A DNA stretch of 64,000 bases from Opitutaceae bacterium (lineage in GTDB: Bacteria > Verrucomicrobiota > Verrucomicrobiia > Opitutales > Opitutaceae). The notes beneath the pieces are model-generated. The model made no database searches. It had not been told where the DNA came from and saw nothing but the letters and a program-made list of their open reading frames with translations. A program made the position numbers and the translations under genes. Positions 17,256-26,215 of the stretch are shown piece by piece (the first letter of the stretch is position 1; each line of letters starts with the position of its first letter). Where the stretch lies: positions 1 to 64,000 of the forward strand of contig JAHFTD010000004.1 in the NCBI GenBank assembly GCA_023269565.1. Reading direction: 5' to 3'.

Positions 17256-17711
17256 TTATTTCCATATACCTGCGGATGCAATTTTGATCTGCCCCTTCTC
17301 CTTCAGGACCGTAAACTCAAAATACTCCTTCTTTCCAGCGGGGGACGTGAAAACCTTCCGGAAGGTCCAACCCACTGTGCCGTCTGGGTCGGAAACATAG
17401 ATAACATCTCCACCGGCAGACATAGCAGGAAACGCCCTCAAAGCCGGAATCTTATCTTTCAGGTAATGCTCCCGAAGGGCGCGACGTCCACCCATCTGGG
17501 AGATCGTGATGTTGCTTGTAAGCGCAACCATGGAATCGGCATCGACCGCAAGGGCGCCGTCCACGAACTTTCGCATGACGGCTTCATACGCGCCGGGGTC
17601 ATCGCGCTGCATTACGCCGACAATCTGCTGCATCTCCTGCTGACCGGAAGTGCAGCCTGGAAGGATAGCAGCAATTCCGAGGGCGAGGACCGGCAAGAGT
17701 TTTTTCTTCAT
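17256..17711 (-). CDS. Predicted lipoprotein with an NTF2/SnoaL-like fold
   Basis: A 151-residue protein with a lipoprotein signal (LALGIAAILPGC, Cys at the end of the lipobox). The mature part (VMRKFVDGALAVDADSMVAL, then WTFRKVFTSPAGKKEYFEFTVLKEKGQIKI) has the helix-then-sheet layout of small NTF2-like or DUF4864-like domains. No catalytic residues can be named. Its base composition is a little less GC-rich than its neighbours and it sits between mobile-element remnants, so it may be an acquired gene. Confidence 0.7.
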   Translation of the reverse strand: MKKKLLPVLALGIAAILPGCTSGQQEMQQIVGVMQRDDPGAYEAVMRKFVDGALAVDADSMVALTSNITISQMGGRRALREHYLKDKIPALRAFPAMSAGGDVIYVSDPDGTVGWTFRKVFTSPAGKKEYFEFTVLKEKGQIKIASAGIWK

Positions 17712-17859
17712 GGCTAGACATCATAGCTGCGTGCGAGACGCAGCGATAAATAAGGTGTGCTTGTCCCCTGAACGCGGGTTACCCGGTGAGGGGCAGAGCC
17801 GCAGGGCTGTGGCTGGAGTGGGAACAACAACCAAAACAACCAAAAACGGAGACAAGCAC

Positions 17860-18057
17860 ATGAAGGAGCTAAATAAATACGTGGGCCTGGATGTCCACAA
17901 AGATACCACGGTGGTGGCCGTGGCGGAGGCCGGCCGCGCCGGGGAGGTGAGAGTCTACGGGACGATCTCGAGCGACCTGGGGGCGCTGGAGAAGGTCCTG
18001 CGCAAGCTCGGCGGCGGGGATGCCGTCCCTCCACCCAGCCGGGCAGGAATTACTTAG
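17860..18057 (+). pseudogene. IS110 family transposase, N-terminal remnant
   Basis: The first 52 codons read as the start of an IS110 transposase, with the RuvC-like first Asp in KYVGLDVHKDTTVVAVA. The frame then runs into unrelated sequence (GGDAVPPPSRAGIT) and stops, overlapping the stop of gdhA. The DEDD triad remainder and the C-terminal serine domain are missing. A GGAG lies 11 bases before the ATG. The region 17755-17830 upstream still shows hairpin arms (CGGGTTACCCG, and CCCCT with AGGGG), the likely relic of the element's leader RNA. Confidence 0.8.
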
Positions 18058-19322
18058 GGGAACAGGCCGCGCTTGGCCTTGGCCTCGGCGACGCGCGAGA
18101 TGCCGAGCACGAGCGCGGCGGTGCGGCGCGAACACTGGTATTTCGCCTTGGTCTCGTCGACCGAGGCCTTGGCCTTGGCGAGCATCTTGTGCAGCTTGTC
18201 GAAGACCTCCTCCTTGGTCCAGTAATACGCGGACTGGTTCTGCAGCCACTCGAAGTAGGAGACAATCACGCCGCCGGAGTTGCAGAGCACGTCGGGGATC
18301 AGCTCGATGTCGCCGCGCTGGGCGAGGATCCTGTCGGCCTCGTTGGTGGTGGGGCCGTTGGCGCCCTCGGCGAGGAGGCGGCACTTGAGCTTGCCAGCGT
18401 TCTGTTCGGTGATGACGCGCTCAAGAGCGGCGGGGATCAGAACGGTGCAGGGGAGTTCGAGCAGCTGGTCGTTGGTGAGCGACTCGCCGCCAGTGAAGCC
18501 CTGGAGCGACCGGTTCTTGGCGATATAGGCCAGGGCGTCCGGAATGTTAATGCCCTTCGGATTCGTGATGCCGCCCGTGAAATCGGAGATGCCGACGATC
18601 TTCGCCCCGGCGGCGGTGAGCGCGAGGGCGGTTTCGCTGCCGACGTTGCCAATGCCTTGGATGACGACGGTCGAGTCGGAGGTCTTGAGGCCCATGTCGG
18701 CGAGGTAGGCCTTGGTGAACCACGCGACGCCCTCGCCGGTGGCCTCCTTGCGGCCGAGCGAACCGCCGAGGGCGACGGGCTTGCCGGTGATGACGCCGGG
18801 GTCGAAGTGGCCGACGTGGTTGGAATAGGTGTCCATCATCCACGCCATGACCTGCTCGTTGGTGCCGACGTCGGGGGCGGGGATGTCGAGGTGGGGGCCG
18901 ATGAAGGTGGCGATCTCCTGCATGTAGCGCCGGGAGAGGCGCTCGAGTTCGCCGTTGGACATGTCGCGGGCGTTGACGACCACGCCGCCCTTGGCGCCGC
19001 CGAAGGGCAGGCCGACGAGCGAGCATTTCCAGCTCATCCACATGGCGAGCGCGGCAACTTCGCCGAGCGTGACATCGTGGTGGAAGCGGATGCCGCCCTT
19101 GGCCGGGCCGGTGGAGATGTTGTGCTGGACGCGGTAGCCCTCGAAGGTCTCGACCTTGCCGCTGTCCATCCGGACGGGGAGAGTGACGATGAGGGTGCGA
19201 CGGGGATACTTGGCGCGCTCGCGGACGCCGGCATCCATGCCGATGATATCAGCGGCGGCGTCAAACTGATGGCAGGCCTGCAGAAAAACGGGCGAGTCGT
19301 AGATGGAATGAGAGAGGGCCAT
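18054..19322 (-). CDS. gdhA: Glu/Leu/Phe/Val dehydrogenase (glutamate dehydrogenase)
   Basis: A 422-residue enzyme of the hexameric glutamate dehydrogenase type, interconverting glutamate and 2-oxoglutarate plus ammonia. Substrate-site motifs are GPAKGGIRFHHDV, the catalytic lysine segment LPFGGAKGGVVV and PAPDVGTNEQVMAW. The Rossmann glycine motif is VVIQGIGNVGSETA. The ATG at 19322 gives the normal N terminus. Cofactor preference cannot be decided by eye. Its 3' end abuts an IS110 remnant, which has not damaged the coding frame. Confidence 0.93.
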   Translation of the reverse strand: MALSHSIYDSPVFLQACHQFDAAADIIGMDAGVRERAKYPRRTLIVTLPVRMDSGKVETFEGYRVQHNISTGPAKGGIRFHHDVTLGEVAALAMWMSWKCSLVGLPFGGAKGGVVVNARDMSNGELERLSRRYMQEIATFIGPHLDIPAPDVGTNEQVMAWMMDTYSNHVGHFDPGVITGKPVALGGSLGRKEATGEGVAWFTKAYLADMGLKTSDSTVVIQGIGNVGSETALALTAAGAKIVGISDFTGGITNPKGINIPDALAYIAKNRSLQGFTGGESLTNDQLLELPCTVLIPAALERVITEQNAGKLKCRLLAEGANGPTTNEADRILAQRGDIELIPDVLCNSGGVIVSYFEWLQNQSAYYWTKEEVFDKLHKMLAKAKASVDETKAKYQCSRRTAALVLGISRVAEAKAKRGLFP

Positions 19323-19446
19323 GGGGCGGAGGGGGTTGGATGAAAAGGGAAAGGCGGGCAGGTTGGCGAATTGAGCGGCGATTAGCAATTGGCTTCCGGC
19401 GGACGCCGGCATTCAATGAAGAAGGCTTATCGGAGGCATAGGCCCG

Positions 19447-20076
19447 ATGATTATGGCAAACGGATCCAAGACGCTCTTCTGGCTGGGGCGGAAAGTGTTG
19501 ATTGCCATCCTGCCCGCGGCGGTTGCCCTCGGGGCGGCGGCCGGTTGGCTCCATTGGCAAGATGAGCCACACGCGGAACAGTCAAGGCAAACGGCGATCC
19601 GTGAATTCATTGCTGAAAGCAACCGGCTGACGGCGGAGCTGGCCAACCTCAGGGGGCAAATCGACGACTGGCGAATCCAGCGGCGAGCGCTGCTTGAGCG
19701 AACACGGCAGGCCGCCACTGTGGCCGAGCAGTTGGAGGAAGCGACGAGTGGAATCAATCGGCTGACCTCAGACTCGGCGCAATTGCGCGAAGACCGGGAA
19801 CGCCTGCGGCGGATGCGGGAGAGGGCAACACTTGCAAGCCGGCGGGCGGATGAACTCGAGCAAACGCTGACGCGCCTGCAATGGCGGAAGGACGGCGTGG
19901 AGATCGCGGTCGCGCGGGTCGCGCGGCAACTGCAGGCGGCGCAGTCCCCGGGATCCCGCGCGGCCTACTATCTACTCGCCGCGTGGCAGCGTTATGGGAT
20001 CCACTTCCTGGTTATCATCCTTTTGATTCTGGCGCTGGAGTATCTGCTGTCCAGTCGCCGCAAAGCCGCCGGTTGA
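19447..20076 (+). CDS. Membrane-anchored coiled-coil protein, 209 aa
   Basis: The product has a transmembrane helix at about 13-32, a long charged helical region at 42-160 rich in Glu/Arg/Leu heptads (ESNRLTAELANLRGQIDDW, REDRERLRRMRERATLASRR), and a second transmembrane helix near residues 183-201 (FLVIILLILALEYLL). The layout suggests a periplasmic or cytoplasmic coiled coil tethered at both ends. It is divergent from gdhA. No family recognised. Confidence 0.7.
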   Translation: MIMANGSKTLFWLGRKVLIAILPAAVALGAAAGWLHWQDEPHAEQSRQTAIREFIAESNRLTAELANLRGQIDDWRIQRRALLERTRQAATVAEQLEEATSGINRLTSDSAQLREDRERLRRMRERATLASRRADELEQTLTRLQWRKDGVEIAVARVARQLQAAQSPGSRAAYYLLAAWQRYGIHFLVIILLILALEYLLSSRRKAAG

Positions 20077-20140
20077 TGGAGCAAAGCCGGGAAGGATGAA
20101 CGGGAGTTGCCCCGCGGCGCCCCTTGGCTACGGATAAGCC

Positions 20141-22171
20141 ATGTTGTTCAAGCTGCACTCCGATTACCAGCCGACGGGAGACCAGCCGCGCGCGATCGCG
20201 CAGTTGGTGCAATCGCTCCGGGCCGGCCACCGCCACCAGACACTGCTCGGCGTGACCGGCTCGGGCAAGACGTTCACCATGGCCAACGTCATCGCCCAGC
20301 TCGACCGGCCGGTGCTCATCATCTCGCACAACAAGACCCTCGCCGCGCAGCTCTACTCGGAGTTCAAGAATTTCTTCCCCGGGAACGCCGTGGAATATTT
20401 CGTCAGCTACTACGACTACTACCAGCCGGAGGCCTATGTGCCGTCGAGCGACACCTTCATCGAGAAGGATTCGTCGATCAACGAGGAGATCGAGCGGCTG
20501 CGCATCTCGACCACCAGCTCGCTGGTCAGCCGGCGCGATGTCATCGTGGTGGCGAGCGTCTCGTGCATCTACGGGCTGGGTTCGCCCGAGGATTTTGCGG
20601 CGATGCGCATCCAGCTCCGGCGCGGCGGCGGGATGGGGCGCAACAAATTCCTCGAGCGCCTCGTCGACAATCTCTACGAGCGGAACGATTACGAGCTGAA
20701 GCGCGGCGCCTTCCGCGTGCGGGGCGATACCGTCGACGTGATGCCGGCCTACCTCGAGCACGGACTGCGCGTGGAGTTTTTCGGCGATGACATCGAAGCC
20801 CTGACGGAATTCGAACCGGTCAGCGGCGCCGTGTTGCGCAAGATCGACCAGTTTGACCTCTACCCCGCGAACCAATACGTGACAACCAAGGGCCGGCTCG
20901 ACGCGGCGGTCACGGGCATCAAGGCCGAGCTGGAGGAGCGGGTGGCCTTGTTCGAGCGGGAGCAAAAATACCTCGAGGCGCAGCGCATCCGGATGCGCAC
21001 CAGCTACGATCTGGAAATGCTGCAGGAAATGGGATTCTGCAGCGGGATCGAGAACTACTCCCGGCACCTCACCGGCCGGAAGACGGGCGACCGCCCGTTC
21101 TGCCTCATCGATTTTTTCCCGCAGGACTTACTGCTCTTTATCGACGAGAGTCACGCCACGGTGCCGCAGATCGGAGGGATGTATAACGGTGACATCGCGC
21201 GCAAGAAAACCCTGGTTGATTTTGGCTTCCGTCTGCCCTCGGCGCTCGACAACCGCCCGCAGAATTTCTCCGAGTTCGAAAAGATCACCGGCCAGACCGT
21301 CTATGTGTCGGCAACTCCCACGAAATTCGAACTGGAGCGCTCCGCGGTCATCGCGGAGCAGGTGATCCGGCCGACCGGGCTGCTGGATCCGGAAATCTTT
21401 CTGCACCCGCTCAAAGGTCAGGTCGAGCATCTGATGGGTGAAATCCGGACGACCGTGGTGCAGGGCGACCGAGTGCTGGTCACGACCCTCACCAAGCGGC
21501 TGTCGGAGGATCTCACGACCTACTTGCGCGAGGCGAAGATCCGCGTCGAATACCTGCATTCCGACATTGATGCGCTCGAGCGCGTGGAAATTCTCCGCAA
21601 CCTCCGGCAGGGCAATTTCGATGTGCTGGTCGGCATCAATCTGCTGCGCGAGGGACTCGATCTGCCCGAGGTCTCGCTGGTCGCGATCCTGGACGCCGAC
21701 AAGGAGGGGTTTCTCCGCAGCGAGACCAGCCTGATGCAAACGGCCGGCCGGGCCGCGCGCCATGAGAAGGGTCGCGTGATCTTTTATGCCGATGTCGTCA
21801 CGGAGTCCATCCGCCGGACGATGGCGGAGGTGAAACGGCGCCGCGAAAATCAGCTCGCCTACAACCGGGAGCACGGCATCACGCCGCGCGGGGTGAAGCG
21901 GGCGGCCCAGGCCAGCCTGCACGTCTACGACGGCAGCGGGCGGGACCGCGCTGCGGTCGTGGCCGAGGCGAATCCGGACGACGTCGCCGCGGTGATCGCC
22001 GAACTGGAGGACGAGATGCAAGAAGCGGCGAACAAGCTCGAATTCGAGCGGGCGGCATTGTTACGCGACCAAATCAATGTGCTGAAATCAGGCGACACCC
22101 AGCGGGCGGGTGGCAAATCGGTCAGCTATGTTTCCCGCAAAGGTCGCGGTCCGGCCGCACCCCGCCGCTGA
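20141..22171 (+). CDS. uvrB: UvrABC system protein B
   Basis: A 676-residue nucleotide excision repair helicase, full length. Walker A is GVTGSGKTFTMA, the beta-hairpin that probes damaged DNA is YYDYYQPEAYVPSSDTFIEK, the DExx box is LLFIDESHATVPQIGGMYNGD, and helicase motifs V/VI are LREGLDLPEVSLVAI and LMQTAGRAARH. The C-terminal UVR motif (ELEDEMQEAANKLEFERAAL) that contacts UvrC is present. It ends exactly against the convergent gene at 22172. Confidence 0.97.
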   Translation: MLFKLHSDYQPTGDQPRAIAQLVQSLRAGHRHQTLLGVTGSGKTFTMANVIAQLDRPVLIISHNKTLAAQLYSEFKNFFPGNAVEYFVSYYDYYQPEAYVPSSDTFIEKDSSINEEIERLRISTTSSLVSRRDVIVVASVSCIYGLGSPEDFAAMRIQLRRGGGMGRNKFLERLVDNLYERNDYELKRGAFRVRGDTVDVMPAYLEHGLRVEFFGDDIEALTEFEPVSGAVLRKIDQFDLYPANQYVTTKGRLDAAVTGIKAELEERVALFEREQKYLEAQRIRMRTSYDLEMLQEMGFCSGIENYSRHLTGRKTGDRPFCLIDFFPQDLLLFIDESHATVPQIGGMYNGDIARKKTLVDFGFRLPSALDNRPQNFSEFEKITGQTVYVSATPTKFELERSAVIAEQVIRPTGLLDPEIFLHPLKGQVEHLMGEIRTTVVQGDRVLVTTLTKRLSEDLTTYLREAKIRVEYLHSDIDALERVEILRNLRQGNFDVLVGINLLREGLDLPEVSLVAILDADKEGFLRSETSLMQTAGRAARHEKGRVIFYADVVTESIRRTMAEVKRRRENQLAYNREHGITPRGVKRAAQASLHVYDGSGRDRAAVVAEANPDDVAAVIAELEDEMQEAANKLEFERAALLRDQINVLKSGDTQRAGGKSVSYVSRKGRGPAAPRR

Positions 22172-22837
22172 CTATTCCTCGCCCTCGGTCGAACGGCACT
22201 CGTTCATTACGCGGAGCCAGATTTCGCGGAGGTCAAAGAGGCGGGGCAGGGCGAATTCCCGGAAGCGAGTCAGGGTGGTAGCGTCGGCTGCGGAGGGCTG
22301 GCTGAGCTGAGCCAGAGTGATATTGAGTTGCTGAAGGGCGCGTTTGAAAAAGCAAAGCGCGAGGGTGTAGTCGCCTAGATCAAGCGCCTGGATCGCCTGC
22401 AGCGCCTGATTGTGCCCGCGGTAGAGCGATGCCTGGACCGCCAGGGCGAGCGGGGCGGGAACGGCCCCGGAGGCCCCCACGGTGCGCTCCCAGGCAGCGA
22501 GCAAGCTGAGGGTGAGAGCCTGCGTTGAGATATAGACGGGATTGCGGTGCAGCGTGTAGGGTTCCCAGTTGCCCTCAAAGGCGTCAGCTTCCGTCGCCTC
22601 CTCCTCGGGGGTGGAAATTTCGCCCGCTTCGGTTTCGCTCAACTCCCAGCCCATGCGCCGGGCGGTCTCGTCGATGCGATCGGTGGTGCCGGTCAATTGC
22701 TCGTAGTGAACCAGATATTGCCGGACAGTCTCGTCCTGCTCGGCGAGGTAGCGCGTCCAGTCGACTTCGGTCCAGGAAAGCTCGCTCCGCTCGTCCCAGT
22801 CGTTGTCAAACAGCCCGTCGGAATCTTGGTTGTTCAT
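22172..22837 (-). CDS. Hypothetical protein, 221 aa
   Basis: An acidic, soluble protein. Residues 1-75 are very acidic and Trp-rich (DGLFDNDWDERSELSWTEVDW), then a probably helical C-terminal part (ALAVQASLYRGHNQALQAIQAL, CFFKRALQQLNITLAQLSQ) resembles a helical-repeat or bundle domain. No signal peptide. The ATG at 22837 is preferred over longer starts because upstream residues are low-quality. Its stop touches the uvrB stop. Family not recognised. Confidence 0.65.
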   Translation of the reverse strand: MNNQDSDGLFDNDWDERSELSWTEVDWTRYLAEQDETVRQYLVHYEQLTGTTDRIDETARRMGWELSETEAGEISTPEEEATEADAFEGNWEPYTLHRNPVYISTQALTLSLLAAWERTVGASGAVPAPLALAVQASLYRGHNQALQAIQALDLGDYTLALCFFKRALQQLNITLAQLSQPSAADATTLTRFREFALPRLFDLREIWLRVMNECRSTEGEE

Positions 22838-22968
22838 TTCAGAGGTGGAAGCGGCAAGCGCGTCAGGGGCAGTGTGCGCAGCACTGGGGCGCTGGCAAAT
22901 AAAATTCTGGATTGCACGCGCTGCCGGTTGGTGTTGAGTGCCGCTCACGGGCCGTTTCTCATCCGAAC

Positions 22969-23244
22969 ATGACAGAGGTGCATCACGAGACGGTGTTGTT
23001 CAGCGGCCGCGTGCAGGGCGTCGGCTTCCGCTACCAGGCACTGCAACTGGCGCGGGAATACGAGGTATCCGGCTATGTGCAGAATCTGCCCGACGGCCGC
23101 GTGCGGATCGAGGTGGAGGCCACGGCGGCGGAAACGGCGGCCTTCATTGCCGCGATCACCGAGCGCATGAGGGGATTCATCCGCCAGACGGAGCGCACCT
23201 CTGAACGACGCGTTGCGCAATTTCGCGGGTTTGGCATCCGATGA
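22969..23244 (+). CDS. acyP: Acylphosphatase
   Basis: A 91-residue enzyme that hydrolyses acyl phosphates. The signature is complete: VLFSGRVQGVGFRYQAL (phosphate-binding loop with the catalytic Arg) and the Asn in GYVQNLPDGRVRIEVEA. The stop overlaps the ABC ATPase start by four bases (ATGA at 23241-23244), so it is the first gene of a coupled chain that runs to menA. Confidence 0.93.
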   Translation: MTEVHHETVLFSGRVQGVGFRYQALQLAREYEVSGYVQNLPDGRVRIEVEATAAETAAFIAAITERMRGFIRQTERTSERRVAQFRGFGIR

Positions 23245-23984
23245 GTGGCGTGACGGAAAATATAGCCATCCGGGCGGAGAGCATGGTCAAGGATTACGCC
23301 CGCGACTGGCTCGGACGGCGCTGGCGCGCACTGGATGGTTTGAGCTTCACCGTCACCTGCGGCCAGATCTGCGGGCTGGTCGGACCCAACGGCTCAGGCA
23401 AGAGCACGACGCTGAAGATCCTGGCGGGTCTCGCATCGCTCTCAGGCGGGCGATGCACCATGCTCCCCGACAGGAGCAAAGGAGAAATCTCCCCCGGCCG
23501 GATTGCATATTTGCCGGAGACCCCCTCCTTCCCAACGCATCTGACCGGGACCGAAGTGCTCACCCACTTTGCCCGGTTGTCGGGGCTGGAGCGAAGTGAA
23601 GCGGCAATGGCCGTGAGCGCCGCATTGGGGCGCGTCGATCTGGGAGCAGGTTCCATGCGGCGCACGGATGAATACTCCAAGGGCATGCGGCAGCGGTTGG
23701 GGCTGGCGCAGGCGCTGCTGCGTCGCGCGGATCTGGTGCTGCTCGACGAGCCGGCCGCCGGACTGGACCCGCTGGGCGTGGAAATACTGGGTAACATTAT
23801 CCGTGAGTTGAAATCCTCGGGGGTCACGGTCGTGCTGTCCTCGCATTTTCTGCCGCAGATCGAAGAGTGGTGTGATAGTCTGGTGATGCTGGTGCAGGGC
23901 AGGGCGCTGTTCCGTGGCACACAGTCCGAGGTGCGGACAGCGGGCGGACTGCATCGGATTTACGTGGCGCGGATGAAATCATGA
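23241..23984 (+). CDS. ABC transporter ATP-binding protein
   Basis: A 247-residue nucleotide-binding subunit. Walker A is VGPNGSGKSTTLKIL, the Q-loop region is YLPETPSFP, the signature is EYSKGMRQRLGLAQAL (SKGMR in place of LSGGQ, common in export-type ABC-2 systems), Walker B is LVLLDEPAAGLDP and the switch His is in LSSHFL. It overlaps acyP upstream and the permease downstream by four bases each, so the three are translated together. Confidence 0.93.
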   Translation: MSGVTENIAIRAESMVKDYARDWLGRRWRALDGLSFTVTCGQICGLVGPNGSGKSTTLKILAGLASLSGGRCTMLPDRSKGEISPGRIAYLPETPSFPTHLTGTEVLTHFARLSGLERSEAAMAVSAALGRVDLGAGSMRRTDEYSKGMRQRLGLAQALLRRADLVLLDEPAAGLDPLGVEILGNIIRELKSSGVTVVLSSHFLPQIEEWCDSLVMLVQGRALFRGTQSEVRTAGGLHRIYVARMKS

Positions 23985-24775
23985 CCGAAGGGAAGAAAAT
24001 CCTCCAATCCGTGCGGCGTATCCAGCGGCTTAGCCTTGCGGCGGTTCGCGAGTCCATCCGGCAACGGGTGGCCTGGCTGCTGCTGGCTGTCGCACTGCTA
24101 CTCACGTTCGCGGGGATGAGGCTGCGGGAATTCAATTTCGGGATTCACGAGGCGCGGTTCCTAAGCGATTTTGCCACGGGGACACGAACACTCCTTGGCG
24201 GTCTTCTCGCGTTGCTTCTGCCGGTGTTGCTGTTTTTCCCGGCATTGGAGCGGCAGACGCTGCAGCTCGATCTCATGCATGGAGCCAGCCGCGGCGAATG
24301 GCTGTTCAGCCGTCTGTTCGCGGTCTGGGTGCAACTGGCCTGCTTCGTGGCCGTAACAACCGGGGTCCAGGCCATACTGCTTTACTGGCGCGGGCTGCCC
24401 TTCGACCTGGCCGGGCTCACGCTTGATACGGTCATGGCTTTCGTTCGATTAGCCGTGATCGCCGCGGCATCACTGCTGCTCTGCACGCTCTGCGCGAGCT
24501 CGTTGCTGGTGTTGGGACTGGGAGCGCTGTTCGTGATGGCGGGCCAGCTCGCCCCGGTGCTGGGTCATGGATGCAATTATGAAAGCGGTATCGTTTGCTC
24601 AATTGGTGCCCTGCTCAGTGGACTGGTGCCCAATTTGCAAATTCTCGACTCCCCGACAGCTGGGACTGACCTCGCAGGATTGCCGGCAATCACCTGGGTC
24701 ATTCTTTACGGCAGCGGCTACTGCCTGCTTTACGCGAGTCTGGCTGGCTTGGCATTTTTCCGCCGTGAGCTCTAG
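23981..24775 (+). CDS. ABC transporter permease (ABC-2 type)
   Basis: A 264-residue protein with six or so hydrophobic helices (WLLLAVALLLTFAGM near residue 28, LLALLLPVLLFFPALE near 68, then four more), paired with the ATPase gene by a four-base overlap. The size and the QRVAWLLLAV start fit an ABC-2 type export permease. Substrate unknown. The 3' end overlaps the next gene by 11 bases. Confidence 0.82.
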   Translation: MTEGKKILQSVRRIQRLSLAAVRESIRQRVAWLLLAVALLLTFAGMRLREFNFGIHEARFLSDFATGTRTLLGGLLALLLPVLLFFPALERQTLQLDLMHGASRGEWLFSRLFAVWVQLACFVAVTTGVQAILLYWRGLPFDLAGLTLDTVMAFVRLAVIAAASLLLCTLCASSLLVLGLGALFVMAGQLAPVLGHGCNYESGIVCSIGALLSGLVPNLQILDSPTAGTDLAGLPAITWVILYGSGYCLLYASLAGLAFFRREL

Positions 24776-25493
24776 GCGGAATATTTTGGTTCCATATCTG
24801 GCGCTGTTGCTGGTGGGCGCGAGCCTGCTGCCGATGCTCGGATCCCAACTCAGGCCAGTGCTCAGCCGCGATCTTCCCGGAATCCAGCTGATGGGCGGCG
24901 GCAGCTGGTTCGTCGCCGCGGGCGGCTATCGCACCATCCTCGCCGACTGGTTCTGGTTGGAAGCCAACAAGGCCTGGGAACGGCAGGAAGCGGACCGGAC
25001 CACCAATCTGATCCATCTCGCCGCCACCGCTGACCCGCAGTGTTTGTATTTCTGGCTGAATGGCGCGCGCATTCTCTGCTACGACATTCCCGTCTGGCAG
25101 ACAGCCGGCCACAACCCGCCGGCTGGCGTCGTGGTCCGCTGGCGGAAGGAAGCCGCCGGCCGGGCGCTCGCTTTCCTGGACGAGGCTGAGCATTGGCATT
25201 CAAGGGCACCCGAACTGGCGGTGGAGAAAGGAAATATTGCCTGGCGTGCCCTGGGTGACCTCGAGGCGGCGGCGCAGCACTACCGGCGCGCCGCCCAGCT
25301 GCCGGGTGCACCGTTTTACGCCGGCCGGATCCACGCGGAACTGTTGGTGGCGCTCGGCCGAATGCGCGAGGCGCGTGACTGGTTGCGCGAATTACTGCCG
25401 CGGCTGCCAGCGGGAAATCCCGATGCCCGCGTCCCCGTTGTGCGGGAGCGACTGCTTTACTTGGAGCGCCAAGTCGAAAGGCCGGAGAAATAG
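24765..25493 (+). CDS. Uncharacterised protein with one membrane anchor and TPR-like helices
   Basis: A 242-residue protein, probably starting at GTG 24765 (VSSRRNILVPYLALLLVGAS), with an N-terminal membrane anchor. A conserved-looking Trp-rich segment (YRTILADWFWLEANKAWERQ, PQCLYFWLNGARILCYDIP) is followed by antiparallel helices typical of TPR units (LAVEKGNIAWRALGDLEAAA QHYRR; FYAGRIHAELLVALGRMREA). It probably is an accessory of the ABC system upstream. The start overlaps the permease gene. Confidence 0.7.
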   Translation: MSSRRNILVPYLALLLVGASLLPMLGSQLRPVLSRDLPGIQLMGGGSWFVAAGGYRTILADWFWLEANKAWERQEADRTTNLIHLAATADPQCLYFWLNGARILCYDIPVWQTAGHNPPAGVVVRWRKEAAGRALAFLDEAEHWHSRAPELAVEKGNIAWRALGDLEAAAQHYRRAAQLPGAPFYAGRIHAELLVALGRMREARDWLRELLPRLPAGNPDARVPVVRERLLYLERQVERPEK

Positions 25494-25558
25494 CCGGCGA
25501 TGCTTTGACATCACGCGGCATTCTGATTGGAAAAGCCCTCACCCCAAACTACCTGTCG

Positions 25559-26215
25559 ATGTCACCTCATTTACATATTGCGTGGCCTTATCTGCTCCTT
25601 GCCTCGTTGCTGTTATGTTTGCCGCGCCAATGGCTGAGGGTGGGCCGGGTATTCGCTCCCGCGAGGCGCGCGCCCAAAAACGCCTTGGAGAAATTTTCCT
25701 CCGGTCCCGCGCAGGATCCGAGTGACAGATCCCTGAGCCTGGGGAAGGAATTGCGCAGCAAGCGCAATTACATCGATATTCTGCGCGCCGCCGCCGGGGG
25801 CTACTGCCTGCGGTATTTTACCTTTGTTGCGACAGACGACAGGGCGAAGATGCAGATGCTGTTCATCCAGGGCGTCCTCCTGCTGGTGGCGATACTTATT
25901 CAGAGCATTCGCTTTGAGGGCAGGTTCGGTTTCTTCGCTCCGTGCTTTTATTACATCGGACTGAGCACCGGATATATGAGCTACATCGTCGGCCCTTTTG
26001 CCATGCTGCTGCTTTTTGCGATCAACCCCATTATTCCGAATCCCCGCATGTTTGTCGCCACCTATGGTTTGCTCCTCCTGCCTTTGGGCTGGCTTCTTGC
26101 CGAGAAAATGGAGCAGGTAAATCTCATGACCAGCCTCGTGCTGCTGCCCCCGGTGCTGAGCCTGATGACCCGGCGGCCAATGGTGATTTACGCCAAAAAA
26201 ATCAAACACAACTGA
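25559..26215 (+). CDS. Polytopic membrane protein, 218 aa
   Basis: The product begins MSPHLHIAWPYLLLASLLLC and has about five hydrophobic helices, with a cytosolic-looking charged stretch at 30-75 (KNALEKFSSGPAQDPSDRSL). No motif assigns a function. It lies 65 bp after the TPR-like gene, and its stop TGA shares one base with the menA ATG, which implies that it is co-translated with menA. Confidence 0.72.
   Translation: MSPHLHIAWPYLLLASLLLCLPRQWLRVGRVFAPARRAPKNALEKFSSGPAQDPSDRSLSLGKELRSKRNYIDILRAAAGGYCLRYFTFVATDDRAKMQMLFIQGVLLLVAILIQSIRFEGRFGFFAPCFYYIGLSTGYMSYIVGPFAMLLLFAINPIIPNPRMFVATYGLLLLPLGWLLAEKMEQVNLMTSLVLLPPVLSLMTRRPMVIYAKKIKHN

Noticed and set aside
24567-24764. In-frame extension of the helical-repeat gene into the permease gene
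   Set aside because: The extension overlaps the permease coding region by some 200 bases in another frame; the GTG at 24765 gives a proper membrane anchor.
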